Program-made: the position numbers and the translations under genes
Source: Burkholderiales bacterium
GTDB lineage: Bacteria > Pseudomonadota > Gammaproteobacteria > Burkholderiales > Burkholderiaceae_C
Assembly (NCBI GenBank): GCA_947462175.1
Contig: CANHOE010000070.1
Location: 1-9,978 of the forward strand
Direction of reading: 5' to 3'
Length of the DNA: 9,978 nt
Part shown: positions 1 through 6,357 of the stretch, in pieces
How positions within the stretch are numbered: the stretch's first letter is position 1
How the letters are laid out: every line of letters begins with the position of its first letter
Notes under the pieces: generated by a model
What the model was told of the DNA's origin: nothing
The model's input: the letters and a program-made list of their open reading frames with translations, nothing else
Database searches by the model: none

Positions 1-110
1 CGCTGATGAGCTATGGCGGCTCGGCGATCCTGATGAACATGATTGCCTTGGCGATCGTGGCGCGGGTTGATATCGAAAATCGGCAATTGATGCGCGGGGG
101 GCGGGCATGA
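1..110 (+). CDS. ftsW: FtsW, C-terminal end (partial; septal peptidoglycan glycosyltransferase)
   Basis: This is the last 35 codons of ftsW, read from base 3 and ending at TGA 108-110; the 5' part lies outside the window. The visible peptide begins LMSYGGSAILMNMIALAIV and ends RVDIENRQLMRGGRA. It matches the conserved C-terminus of the SEDS family: the SYGGS motif at the start of the last transmembrane helix, then a short basic cytoplasmic tail. FtsW polymerises lipid II into septal glycan together with its partner PBP3 (FtsI). In most dcw clusters murG follows directly; here a 391-nt spacer with a palindromic repeat intervenes. The stop sits inside an ATGA tetranucleotide (107-110), the same overlap used at the next two gene junctions. 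The family call is firm although only the tail is visible. Confidence 0.9.
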   Translation, partial: LMSYGGSAILMNMIALAIVARVDIENRQLMRGGRA

Positions 111-183
111 AGCCCTTTTTGCTTTTCGCCGCACTGCGCCGTCGGGTGATACCGCGCCGGGTGTTCGCCCCGGCAGGCGAGTC

Positions 184-211
184 ACTTTTTTCTGCTGGCC
201 CAGAAAAAAGT
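184..211. repeat. Hairpin in left arm of the palindrome
   Basis: ACTTTTTTCTG (184-194) is the exact reverse complement of CAGAAAAAAGT (201-211), giving an 11-bp stem with a 6-nt loop (CTGGCC). It lies wholly within the left arm of the long palindrome, so it can form in DNA or RNA independently of the right arm. Confidence 0.85.
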
Positions 212-407
212 AACCAAAAAAGAGGGCCCGAACACCAGCCATTTGGCCGGTTCGCGTCGGCTAGAGGTTGCCTTCAACGGCTCGGCCACAAGAACAACCA
301 GCAAGTCAGGTCCTCGGTGGAAGTTCTTGTGCCAGAGACTATGCGGTCCACCCCTGTCCGCAGCGCGACAGTCAAATGGCTGGCGTTCGAGGCCCTTTGC
401 TTTGGTG

Positions 408-435
408 ACTTTCATTTGGGCCCGCAAATGAAAGT
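408..435. repeat. Hairpin in right arm of the palindrome
   Basis: ACTTTCATTTG (408-418) is the exact reverse complement of CAAATGAAAGT (425-435), again an 11-bp stem with a 6-nt loop (GGCCCG). It is the counterpart of the left-arm hairpin. The two stems differ at three base pairs, yet each remains perfectly paired within itself. Confidence 0.85.
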
Positions 436-489
436 TACCCGCCCGCCGGGGCGGGACCCGGCGCGGTGCACCGCAAAGCAACAAAACAC

Positions 490-496
490 AGGAGGT
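490..496 (+). promoter_or_regulatory. Strong Shine-Dalgarno site for murG
   Basis: AGGAGGT at 490-496, five bases before ATG 502, is a near-perfect anti-16S match. It fixes the murG start at 502 rather than at the in-frame ATG at 466, which would put 12 extra residues (MHRKATKHRRSL) in front and overlap the palindrome arm. Confidence 0.85.
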
Positions 497-501
497 CACT
501 C

Positions 502-1584
502 ATGACCTCAAGCAAACACCTGCTCGTGGTCGCTGCTGGCACCGGCGGACACGTCATGCCCGGGCTCGCAGTGGCCCAGGAGATGCGGCAGCGCGGCTGG
601 ACGGTCAGCTGGCTGGGCACGACCACTGGCATGGAAAACAGGCTGGTTCCGCCGACGGGCATTCCCCTCGACACCGTCGCCTTCACTGGCGTGCGCGGCA
701 AGGGCTGGATGCACACCTTGACTGGCTCTTTCCGGCTCGTGGCGGCCCTTTGGCACTGCGCGCGGATCCTCCGGCGTCGCCGTGCCGACGCCGTCCTCGG
801 CATGGGCGGCTACCTGTGCTTCCCGGCGGGGCTGATGGCCGCCCTGCTGCGCAAGCCCCTGATGCTCGTGAATGCCGATGCGGCGCTGCTGATGAGCAAT
901 CGATCGCTGCTGCCGGTGGCCGATCGTGTCGGCTTTGGTTTCGATGGGCCAGCAGCGCAGGGCACGCGGCGTGGCGTGGTGACCGGCAATCCGGTGCGTG
1001 CCGAGATCGAGGCGCTGCCCACGCCCTCGACGCGCTTCGCTGGCCGCAGCGGTCCGCTCCGCTTGTTGGTCGTTGGTGGCAGCCTCGGTGCCTCGGTACT
1101 GAATCGGTGTGTACCTCAGGCGCTGGCCCTGATGCCAACCGCGCAGCGGCCCCAGGTGACCCACCAGACCGGTGCGACGCACGCCGCCGCGGTGCAGGCC
1201 GACTACGCGCAGGCCGCGGTCCAGGCCGAGGTGCTGCCCTTCATCGACGACATGGCGCAGCGACTGGCCGAGTGCGACGTGATCGTGTGCCGCGCGGGTG
1301 CGATCACGGTCAGCGAGCTGTGCGCTGCGGGTGTCGCCAGCGTGCTGGTGCCGCTGGTGGTCAGCACCACCTCGCACCAGCGCGACAACGCGCAATGGAT
1401 GGCCGCGCAAGGCGCCGCAGTGCAGTTGCCGCAAAGCGAGCTCACGCCGGGATCGCTGGCCGATGTATTGACCGGGTTGACCCGCGAATCGCTGCTGGCG
1501 ATGGCGATGAAGGCGCGCGCACTGGCCAGGCCGAAAGCTGCGTCGCGCGTCGCTGATGAACTTGAAGGGCTGATTGCCGCATGA
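502..1584 (+). CDS. murG: MurG, lipid I to lipid II N-acetylglucosaminyltransferase
   Basis: MurG transfers GlcNAc from UDP-GlcNAc to lipid I on the inner face of the cytoplasmic membrane, making lipid II. The product is 360 aa, the usual length for this GT28-family, GT-B-fold enzyme. The N-terminal domain has the glycine-rich loop GTGGHVMPG (13-21) and GMGGY (100-104). The C-terminal UDP-GlcNAc domain has TGNPVR (161-166), GGSLGA (192-197), HQTG (221-224), CRAGAITVSEL (263-273) and the donor-contacting HQRDNAQ (292-298). Two familiar motifs are altered: AAGTGGH replaces GGTGGH, and VNAD (about 123-126) stands where many MurGs have HEQN. I recall both as normal in Burkholderiales, so they are not signs of decay. 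The start is fixed by the strong ribosome site at 490-496. The last four bases overlap murC as ATGA, implying translational coupling. Confidence 0.97.
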   Translation: MTSSKHLLVVAAGTGGHVMPGLAVAQEMRQRGWTVSWLGTTTGMENRLVPPTGIPLDTVAFTGVRGKGWMHTLTGSFRLVAALWHCARILRRRRADAVLGMGGYLCFPAGLMAALLRKPLMLVNADAALLMSNRSLLPVADRVGFGFDGPAAQGTRRGVVTGNPVRAEIEALPTPSTRFAGRSGPLRLLVVGGSLGASVLNRCVPQALALMPTAQRPQVTHQTGATHAAAVQADYAQAAVQAEVLPFIDDMAQRLAECDVIVCRAGAITVSELCAAGVASVLVPLVVSTTSHQRDNAQWMAAQGAAVQLPQSELTPGSLADVLTGLTRESLLAMAMKARALARPKAASRVADELEGLIAA

Positions 1585-3044
1585 AGCACGCTGTCAAGCG
1601 CATTCATTTCGTGGGCGTGGGTGGTGCCGGCATGAGTGGCATCGCCGAGATCCTGCACAACCTCGGATACGGTGTGTCGGGTTCAGACCAAAGCGACAGC
1701 GCCACCTCGCGTCGACTGGCCAGCCTCGGCATCCGGGTCTCGGTCGGCCATGACGCGTCGAACATCGAAGGCGCAGAAGCAGTGGTCACCTCGACCGCGG
1801 TGAAGGCCGACAACCCCGAGGTCATCGCCGCTCGCGCCAAGCGGGTGCCGGTCGTACCCCGTGCCGTGATGCTGGCCGAACTGATGCGGCTGAAGAAAGG
1901 CATCGCGATCGCTGGCACGCACGGCAAGACCACCACCACCAGCCTGGTCACCAGCGTGCTCGCCGAGGCCGGGCTCGATCCGACCTTCGTGATCGGTGGG
2001 CGGCTCAATGCCGCTGGCGCCAACTCGCGGTTGGGTTCGGGCGACCACATCGTCGTCGAGGCCGATGAGTCTGATGCCTCGTTCCTGAACCTGCTGCCGG
2101 TGATGGCGGTCGTCACCAACATCGATGCCGACCACATGGACACCTACGGGCATGACCTCGGACGGCTCAAACATGCGTTTGTCGAGTTCGTCCACCGCAT
2201 GCCGTTCTACGGCGCGGCGATCGTCTGCTGCGATGACCCTGGCGTGCGTTCGATCATGCCGATGCTGTCGCGACCGGTCGTCACCTACGGCTTCGGCGCC
2301 GATGCGATGGTGCGTGCCGTCGACGTCCAGGCACGTGCCGGGCGCATGCACTTCACGGTGCAGCGGCGCAACGGCACGACGATGCCCGACCTCGAGGTGA
2401 CGCTGAACCTGCCGGGCGACCACAACGTGCTGAACGCGCTGGCCGCGATCGCGGTAGCCACCGAGCTGGAACTGCCAGACCTCGCGATGGTGCGCGGACT
2501 GGCCGAGTTCCGCGGTGTCGACCGGCGTTTCCAGCGCTATGGCGAGGTGCAGGTGACCGCAGCGGACGGCACGCCCGGCAGCTTCACGCTGATCGACGAC
2601 TACGGCCACCACCCGGTCGAGATGGCTGCCACTTTGGCAGCAGCACGCGGTGCATTCCCGGGCCGGCGGCTGGTGCTGGCCTTCCAGCCGCATCGCTACA
2701 CCCGCACCCGCGACTGCTTCGAGGATTTCGTCAAGGTGATCGGCAGTGCCGACGCGGTGCTCCTGGCCGAGGTCTATGCCGCAGGTGAGGCGCCGATCGT
2801 CGCCGCCGACGGACGTGCGTTGGCGCGCGCCTTGCGCGTGGCGGGCAAGGTGGATCCCGTGTTCGTCGATGACATCGCCATGCTGCCGCAGGCCATCATG
2901 GACCACGCTCGTGCGGACGATGTGCTGGTTTCCATGGGCGCAGGCTCGATCGGCCAGGTGCCGGGGCAGGTGCTGGAGCTGCAGGGCCGAGCAGATGCAC
3001 CCGCCAGTTCCACTGCTGGTGCCACGGCGGAGGTCGCCCGATGA
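1581..3044 (+). CDS. murC: MurC, UDP-N-acetylmuramate--L-alanine ligase
   Basis: MurC is the cytoplasmic ATP-dependent ligase that adds L-Ala to UDP-MurNAc, the first amino acid of the peptide stem. The 487-aa product shows the three Mur-ligase domains in order: an N-terminal Rossmann-like UDP-binding domain with GVGGAGMSG (12-20); a central ATPase domain with the P-loop GTHGKTTTT (112-120), EADESDASF (160-168) and TNIDADHMDTYG (169-180); and a C-terminal domain with DHNVLNA (290-296), DDYGHHP (349-355) and FQPHRYTRT (378-386). FQPHRYTRT distinguishes MurC from its paralogue Mpl, which has EPRSNTMK at that point. The last ~17 residues form an Ala/Ser/Thr-rich tail beyond the conserved fold. 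The ATG lies in an ATGA overlap with murG and has only a weak, distant GAAGG (1564-1568) ahead, so coupling to murG translation is likely. The stop overlaps the ddl start in the same way. Confidence 0.97.
   Translation: MKHAVKRIHFVGVGGAGMSGIAEILHNLGYGVSGSDQSDSATSRRLASLGIRVSVGHDASNIEGAEAVVTSTAVKADNPEVIAARAKRVPVVPRAVMLAELMRLKKGIAIAGTHGKTTTTSLVTSVLAEAGLDPTFVIGGRLNAAGANSRLGSGDHIVVEADESDASFLNLLPVMAVVTNIDADHMDTYGHDLGRLKHAFVEFVHRMPFYGAAIVCCDDPGVRSIMPMLSRPVVTYGFGADAMVRAVDVQARAGRMHFTVQRRNGTTMPDLEVTLNLPGDHNVLNALAAIAVATELELPDLAMVRGLAEFRGVDRRFQRYGEVQVTAADGTPGSFTLIDDYGHHPVEMAATLAAARGAFPGRRLVLAFQPHRYTRTRDCFEDFVKVIGSADAVLLAEVYAAGEAPIVAADGRALARALRVAGKVDPVFVDDIAMLPQAIMDHARADDVLVSMGAGSIGQVPGQVLELQGRADAPASSTAGATAEVAR
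3029..3034 (+). promoter_or_regulatory. Shine-Dalgarno site for ddl inside murC
   Basis: GGAGGT, six bases before ATG 3041 and within the last murC codons. It supports the 3041 start over the in-frame GTG at 3077, and means ddl can recruit ribosomes itself as well as by ATGA coupling. Confidence 0.75.
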
Positions 3045-4069
3045 ACGTCGGTCCAAAAGCGCTGGGCAAGGTCTCTGTGCAGGACTTGGGAAAAGTCGCC
3101 GTGCTCCTGGGCGGCACCTCGGCCGAGCGCGACATCTCGCTGATGTCGGGCGGTGGCGTCCTGGCCGCGCTGCAGTCACTGGGCGTCGATGCGCAGGGTT
3201 TCGATCCGGCGCAGCGTGATCTGGCTGAGCTGAAGAAACTCGGCATCGATCGCTGCTTCATTGCGCTGCATGGTCGCCACGGCGAGGACGGCACGGTGCA
3301 GGGCGCGCTCGAACTGCTTGGCATTCCCTACACCGGGTCTGGTGTGATGGCGTCCGCCGTGGCGATGGACAAGGTGATGACCAAGCGGATCTGGCTGGCG
3401 GAAGGTCTTCCGACGCCGCGCCATGTCTGGCTGGAAGCGACCCAGGAGAAGGGCGGGCATGCGTCTGAAAAGGTGCAGGCCGTGCCCGCGCAGATCGGCT
3501 TGCCGTTGATCGTCAAGCCACCGCGCGAAGGCTCCTCCATCGGTGTCACCAAGGTGCAATCTGCCGATCAGATCGCGGACGCCGTGGCGCTCGCCGCGCG
3601 ATATGACACCGACGTGCTGTGCGAGGAGTTCATCGCCGGCGAGGAAGTGACCTGCCCGGTGCTGGGTGAGGGCGCCAACGTGCAGGCGCTGCCGGTGATC
3701 CGGATCTGTGCGCCCGAAGGTGCCTACGACTACCAGAACAAGTACTTCACCGACGTTGTGCAGTACCTCTGCCCGAGCGGCCTGCCGGAAGCCGAGGAGC
3801 GCGAGATTCAACGTCTTGCCGTCGCGTCGTACCGTGCGCTCGGATGTCGCGGCTGGGGTCGTGCCGATCTGATGATCCGAGCTTCCGATCGCCAGCCCTA
3901 CCTGCTGGAGATGAACACCTCGCCCGGAATGACGACGCATTCGCTGGTACCGATGTCCGCGCGTGCAGTGGGCATCGACTACGCGCAGCTCTGCCTGCTG
4001 ATCGCGAGCCAGGCCCGTCTCGACGCACAGCCCGCGGTGGCACTGGCCCCGCCCTCTCCGGCCGCCTGA
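3041..4069 (+). CDS. ddlB: D-alanine--D-alanine ligase (DdlB type)
   Basis: Ddl is the cytoplasmic ATP-grasp enzyme that joins two D-Ala molecules for addition by MurF. The 342-aa product has the N-terminal GGTSAERDIS motif with the catalytic Glu29; LHGRHGEDGTVQG (76-88) and YTGS (97-100); the ATP-grasp segment VKPPREGSSIG (158-168) with Ser165/166; a YDYQNKY loop (239-245) whose Tyr245 corresponds to E. coli DdlB Tyr216, the residue expected in D-Ala-D-Ala rather than D-Ala-D-Lac ligases; and metal-binding GWGRAD (271-276) and EMNTSPGM (290-297). The N-terminus is about 15 residues longer than E. coli DdlB and contains a small internal echo (LGKVSV 8-13, LGKVAV 16-21). Position between murC and ftsQ is the normal one for ddlB; murB is absent here, as is usual in betaproteobacterial clusters. 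The stop is 13 nt before ftsQ. Confidence 0.97.
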   Translation: MNVGPKALGKVSVQDLGKVAVLLGGTSAERDISLMSGGGVLAALQSLGVDAQGFDPAQRDLAELKKLGIDRCFIALHGRHGEDGTVQGALELLGIPYTGSGVMASAVAMDKVMTKRIWLAEGLPTPRHVWLEATQEKGGHASEKVQAVPAQIGLPLIVKPPREGSSIGVTKVQSADQIADAVALAARYDTDVLCEEFIAGEEVTCPVLGEGANVQALPVIRICAPEGAYDYQNKYFTDVVQYLCPSGLPEAEEREIQRLAVASYRALGCRGWGRADLMIRASDRQPYLLEMNTSPGMTTHSLVPMSARAVGIDYAQLCLLIASQARLDAQPAVALAPPSPAA

Positions 4070-4082
4070 CGCTCAACTCCGC

Positions 4083-4916
4083 ATGGCCACCACGACTTTC
4101 ATCCGCCCACCCACCGCTGTCCGCCCGGCGCGCGATTCGCTGCCGGCCGATGTGCGCTGGATGAGGTTGACTGCAAACGGCCTGTATGTGGTGGCGGCTC
4201 TGGTGTTCGCAGCGCTGGCGGTGCATGTGCTTTCTCGCCAGCCGGTTTTCTCGCTGCGTTCAATCCATATCGATGGCGACCTCGCGCGCAACAGTGTGGC
4301 GACGATCCGTGTCAACGCGGTACCGCACCTGCGGGGCAATTTCTTCACCATCGACCTGCAGGACGCGCGCCGCGCCTTCGAGGCGGTGCCCTGGGTGCGC
4401 CATGCGGTTGTACAGCGGGTCTGGCCGGACAGGCTTGCGGTGCGGCTCGAAGAGCACCGACCCGTTGCACTGTGGCGCGAGGCGGATGACAGCGGAACCG
4501 CCGAGCAACTCGTCAATGCGCATGGTGAGGTGTTCGAGGCCAATGTCGGTGATGTCGAAGGGGACAGCCTGCCCACGCTCCAGGGGCCGAACGGCACGTC
4601 GGCCGCGATGCTGTCGATGCTGACGCGTCTGCAGGCAGTGTTCGCCCGGCAGGGCAGCCACATCGACACGCTGCGGCTCTCGGGTCGCGCCTCCTGGTCG
4701 GTCGAGCTCGACACTGGCGCGAGGGTCGAGCTCGGTCGTGGTGGCGACGACGAGGTGCTGGTGCGCGCCGATCGCTTTGTATCCACGGTGACGCAGCTGA
4801 CGCAGCAGTTTCAGGCGCCAGTGGTCTACGCCGATCTGCGCCACCGCGATGGTTACGCCCTGCGGCTGCGGGGCATCACGACGGTGGCTGCGCCGGGCGC
4901 TGTGAACAGCAATTGA
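4083..4916 (+). CDS. ftsQ: FtsQ, divisome assembly protein
   Basis: FtsQ is a bitopic inner-membrane protein that links early cytoplasmic division proteins with the late periplasmic ones, in complex with FtsB and FtsL. The 277-aa product has a ~30-residue cytoplasmic N-terminus, one transmembrane helix (about 31-50, NGLYVVAALVFAALAVHVL), then a periplasmic POTRA domain starting FSLRSIHIDG (56-65) and including VPWVRHAVVQRVWPDRLAVRLEEHRPVALW (102-131, WPD being characteristic). A C-terminal beta domain follows, ending near YADLRHRDGYALRLRG (239-254). Length and layout match the family. No clear Shine-Dalgarno precedes the ATG, which is 13 nt after the ddl stop; translation probably relies on re-initiation. 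An internal ATG (codon 27) is possible but would leave almost no cytoplasmic tail. Confidence 0.93.
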   Translation: MATTTFIRPPTAVRPARDSLPADVRWMRLTANGLYVVAALVFAALAVHVLSRQPVFSLRSIHIDGDLARNSVATIRVNAVPHLRGNFFTIDLQDARRAFEAVPWVRHAVVQRVWPDRLAVRLEEHRPVALWREADDSGTAEQLVNAHGEVFEANVGDVEGDSLPTLQGPNGTSAAMLSMLTRLQAVFARQGSHIDTLRLSGRASWSVELDTGARVELGRGGDDEVLVRADRFVSTVTQLTQQFQAPVVYADLRHRDGYALRLRGITTVAAPGAVNSN

Positions 4917-4918
4917 GC

Positions 4919-4925
4919 GAGAGGA
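4919..4925 (+). promoter_or_regulatory. Shine-Dalgarno site for ftsA
   Basis: GAGAGGA lies four bases before ATG 4930, immediately after the ftsQ stop (4914-4916). Spacing is short but usable and confirms the ftsA start. Confidence 0.6.
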
Positions 4926-4929
4926 ACGG

Positions 4930-6159
4930 ATGGCCAAGGAACTGAAAGATCTGGTGGTCGGTCTCGACATCGGTACCGCAAAGGTGATGGTGGTCGTGGC
5001 CGAAATGCTGCCCGATGGCGAGTTGCGTGTGGCCGGACTCGGCAGCGCACCGGCGCACGGACTCAAGCGCGGCGTGGTGGTGAACATCGACGCAACAGTC
5101 CAGAGCATCCAGCAGGCGCTGAAAGAGGCCGAAATGATGGCCGACTGCAAGATCACCCGCGTCTACACCGGCATCACCGGCAGCCACATCCGCGGCCAGA
5201 ACTCCACCGGCATGGTGATCGTGCGCGACAAGGAAGTGACGCCGGTCGATGTGGCGCGGGTGGTCGAGACCGCGAAGGCGATCAACATTCCGAACGATCA
5301 GCGGCTGCTGCTCGTCGAGCCTCAGGAATTCGTCATTGATGGTCACGAGGTCAAGGAGCCGATCGGCATGAGCGGTGGACGCCTTGAGGTCAAGGTGCAC
5401 ATCGTCACCGGCGCGCAGAGCGCGGCAGAGAACATCATCAAGTGCGTGCGCCGCTGCGGCCTCGAGGTCGACATGCTGGTGCTCAACCCCAGCGCCAGCA
5501 GCCACGCGGTACTGACCGAGGACGAGAAGGACCTGGGTGTCGCGCTGGTCGACATCGGTGCCGGTACCACCGATGTGGCGATCTTCACCGACGGCGCGAT
5601 CCGCCACACCGCGGTCATCCCGATCGCAGGCGACCTGATCACCAGCGACATTGCCATGGCGTTGCGCACGCCGACCAAGGACGCTGAAGAGATCAAGGTC
5701 GAGTTCGGTGTGGCCAAACAGCTGCTCGCCGACCCGAGCGACCAGCTCGAAGTGCCGGGCCTCGGTGATCGCCCGCCGCGCATGCTGAGTCGGCAGGCGC
5801 TGGCCGGCGTGATCGAGCCGCGCATCGAGGAGATCTATTCGCTGGTGCACCAGGTGATCCGCGAGTCCGGCTATGAAGAACTGCTGTCCTCGGGCATCGT
5901 CATCTGCGGCGGCGCGGCAGTGATGCCCGGCATGGTCGAGCTCGGCGAGGACATCTTCCTGAAGCCCGTGCGCAAGGGCATCCCGCTGTACCACGGCGCG
6001 CTGCAGGACATGATGGCCAACACCCGCTCGGCCACCGTGATGGGCCTGCTCGAGGAGGGCCGGCTGGCACGCTCGCGCGGCCAGCGCGCGGCGCAGCAAG
6101 CCGGCTCGGTGAAGACGGTGCTGGGCCGCGCACGCGACTGGTTCCTCGGCAACTTCTGA
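4930..6159 (+). CDS. ftsA: FtsA, actin-like membrane tether of the Z ring
   Basis: FtsA is an actin-fold ATPase that anchors FtsZ filaments to the inner membrane and recruits later divisome proteins. The 409-aa product starts with the phosphate-1 motif GLDIGTAKV (11-19). The FtsA-specific 1C subdomain falls at roughly 85-165. The phosphate-2 motif is VDIGAGTTDVA (207-217), followed by the conserved PIAGDLITSDIA (231-242) and the adenosine-contact motif ICGGAA (335-340). The last 17 residues (393-409), starting SVKTVLGRARDW and ending FLGNF, form the amphipathic membrane-targeting helix typical of FtsA. All key elements are intact. It lies 13 nt after ftsQ and is followed by a 198-nt gap before ftsZ, longer than any other gap in the ddl-ftsZ segment. 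Confidence 0.98.
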   Translation: MAKELKDLVVGLDIGTAKVMVVVAEMLPDGELRVAGLGSAPAHGLKRGVVVNIDATVQSIQQALKEAEMMADCKITRVYTGITGSHIRGQNSTGMVIVRDKEVTPVDVARVVETAKAINIPNDQRLLLVEPQEFVIDGHEVKEPIGMSGGRLEVKVHIVTGAQSAAENIIKCVRRCGLEVDMLVLNPSASSHAVLTEDEKDLGVALVDIGAGTTDVAIFTDGAIRHTAVIPIAGDLITSDIAMALRTPTKDAEEIKVEFGVAKQLLADPSDQLEVPGLGDRPPRMLSRQALAGVIEPRIEEIYSLVHQVIRESGYEELLSSGIVICGGAAVMPGMVELGEDIFLKPVRKGIPLYHGALQDMMANTRSATVMGLLEEGRLARSRGQRAAQQAGSVKTVLGRARDWFLGNF

Positions 6160-6169
6160 GGCAGCCACC

Positions 6170-6307
6170 ATGACCGCGAGCCACCACCACGACATCCGCG
6201 CCGCGCCGACTGGGTATTCGCGCGCGCCCCCCGGTTTCCTGAAAGCAAAGACTGTGGACGACGGCTTCGGCCCGGATCACCACAGCGAACAACGAAGACC
6301 TGGCTAG
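6170..6307 (+). CDS. Possible 45-codon ORF in the ftsA-ftsZ gap (doubtful)
   Basis: An open frame runs from ATG 6170 to TAG 6307, beginning 10 nt after the ftsA stop. GAGG at 6158-6161 sits eight bases ahead, a plausible ribosome site. The peptide starts MTASHHHDIRAAPTGYSRAP and ends DDGFGPDHHSEQRRPG; it is hydrophilic, His- and Arg-rich, with no domain or signal I recognise. About three quarters of its codons end in G or C, somewhat less biased than the flanking genes, so coding is uncertain. It could be a translated leader that tunes ribosome flow or transcript stability ahead of ftsZ, or simply untranslated leader sequence open by chance. Confidence 0.25.
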   Translation: MTASHHHDIRAAPTGYSRAPPGFLKAKTVDDGFGPDHHSEQRRPG

Positions 6308-6347
6308 ACCCGAAAAACTGAACCCCTCAACGGCAACTGCACACACT

Positions 6348-6352
6348 GGAGA
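6348..6352 (+). promoter_or_regulatory. Shine-Dalgarno site for ftsZ
   Basis: GGAGA, five bases before ATG 6358. This gives ftsZ independent ribosome loading after the 198-nt gap, in keeping with the much higher FtsZ than FtsA level cells need. I could not identify a convincing sigma-70 promoter in 6160-6347. Confidence 0.7.
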
Positions 6353-6357
6353 ACAAC

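Larger units (their letters stand above)
145..472. repeat. Long imperfect palindrome (MITE- or REP-like element) between ftsW and murG
   Basis: The 391-nt gap between ftsW and murG holds no credible gene. It is mostly one imperfect inverted repeat centred near base 309. Matching pairs include GGTG..ACCGCGCCGGG (145-161) with CCCGGCGCGGTGCACC (457-472), CGCCCCGGC (about 167-175) with its complement near 444-452, CCAGCCATTTG (235-245) with CAAATGGCTGG (373-383), and CACAAGAAC (287-295) with GTTCTTGTG (323-331). All are symmetric about base 309 apart from single-base indels. The stretches 250-286 and 332-371 do not pair. No transposase is encoded. From memory, sequences of the type GTCACTTTT..AAAAGTAACCAAA recur between genes in Comamonadaceae-like genomes, which suggests a dispersed non-autonomous element; copy number cannot be tested here. 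The murG ribosome site lies outside it. The structure is seen directly; the mobile nature is inferred. Confidence 0.75.

Noticed and set aside
466..501. Upstream ATG start for murG at 466
   Set aside because: It adds MHRKATKHRRSL, unlike MurG N-termini, and overlaps the repeat arm; the ATG at 502 has a strong ribosome site five bases ahead.
107..505. 132-codon plus-strand ORF and a 105-codon minus ORF (182-499) across the ftsW-murG gap
   Set aside because: Both translate the palindromic repeat, with low complexity and no similarity to a known family; they are a by-product of the repeat.
537..565. Altered MurG motif AAGTGGH instead of GGTGGH, plus VNAD for HEQN
   Set aside because: Looked like loss of key residues, but I recall both as usual in Burkholderiales MurG, and all other motifs are intact.
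1683..3179. 498-codon open frame on the minus strand opposite murC
   Set aside because: It lies fully antisense to a well-conserved gene; GC-rich codon bias opens such frames. The protein is His/Arg/Asp-rich with no recognisable domain. The same holds for the long minus frames opposite ftsA (4876-6195) and ftsZ (6304-7560).
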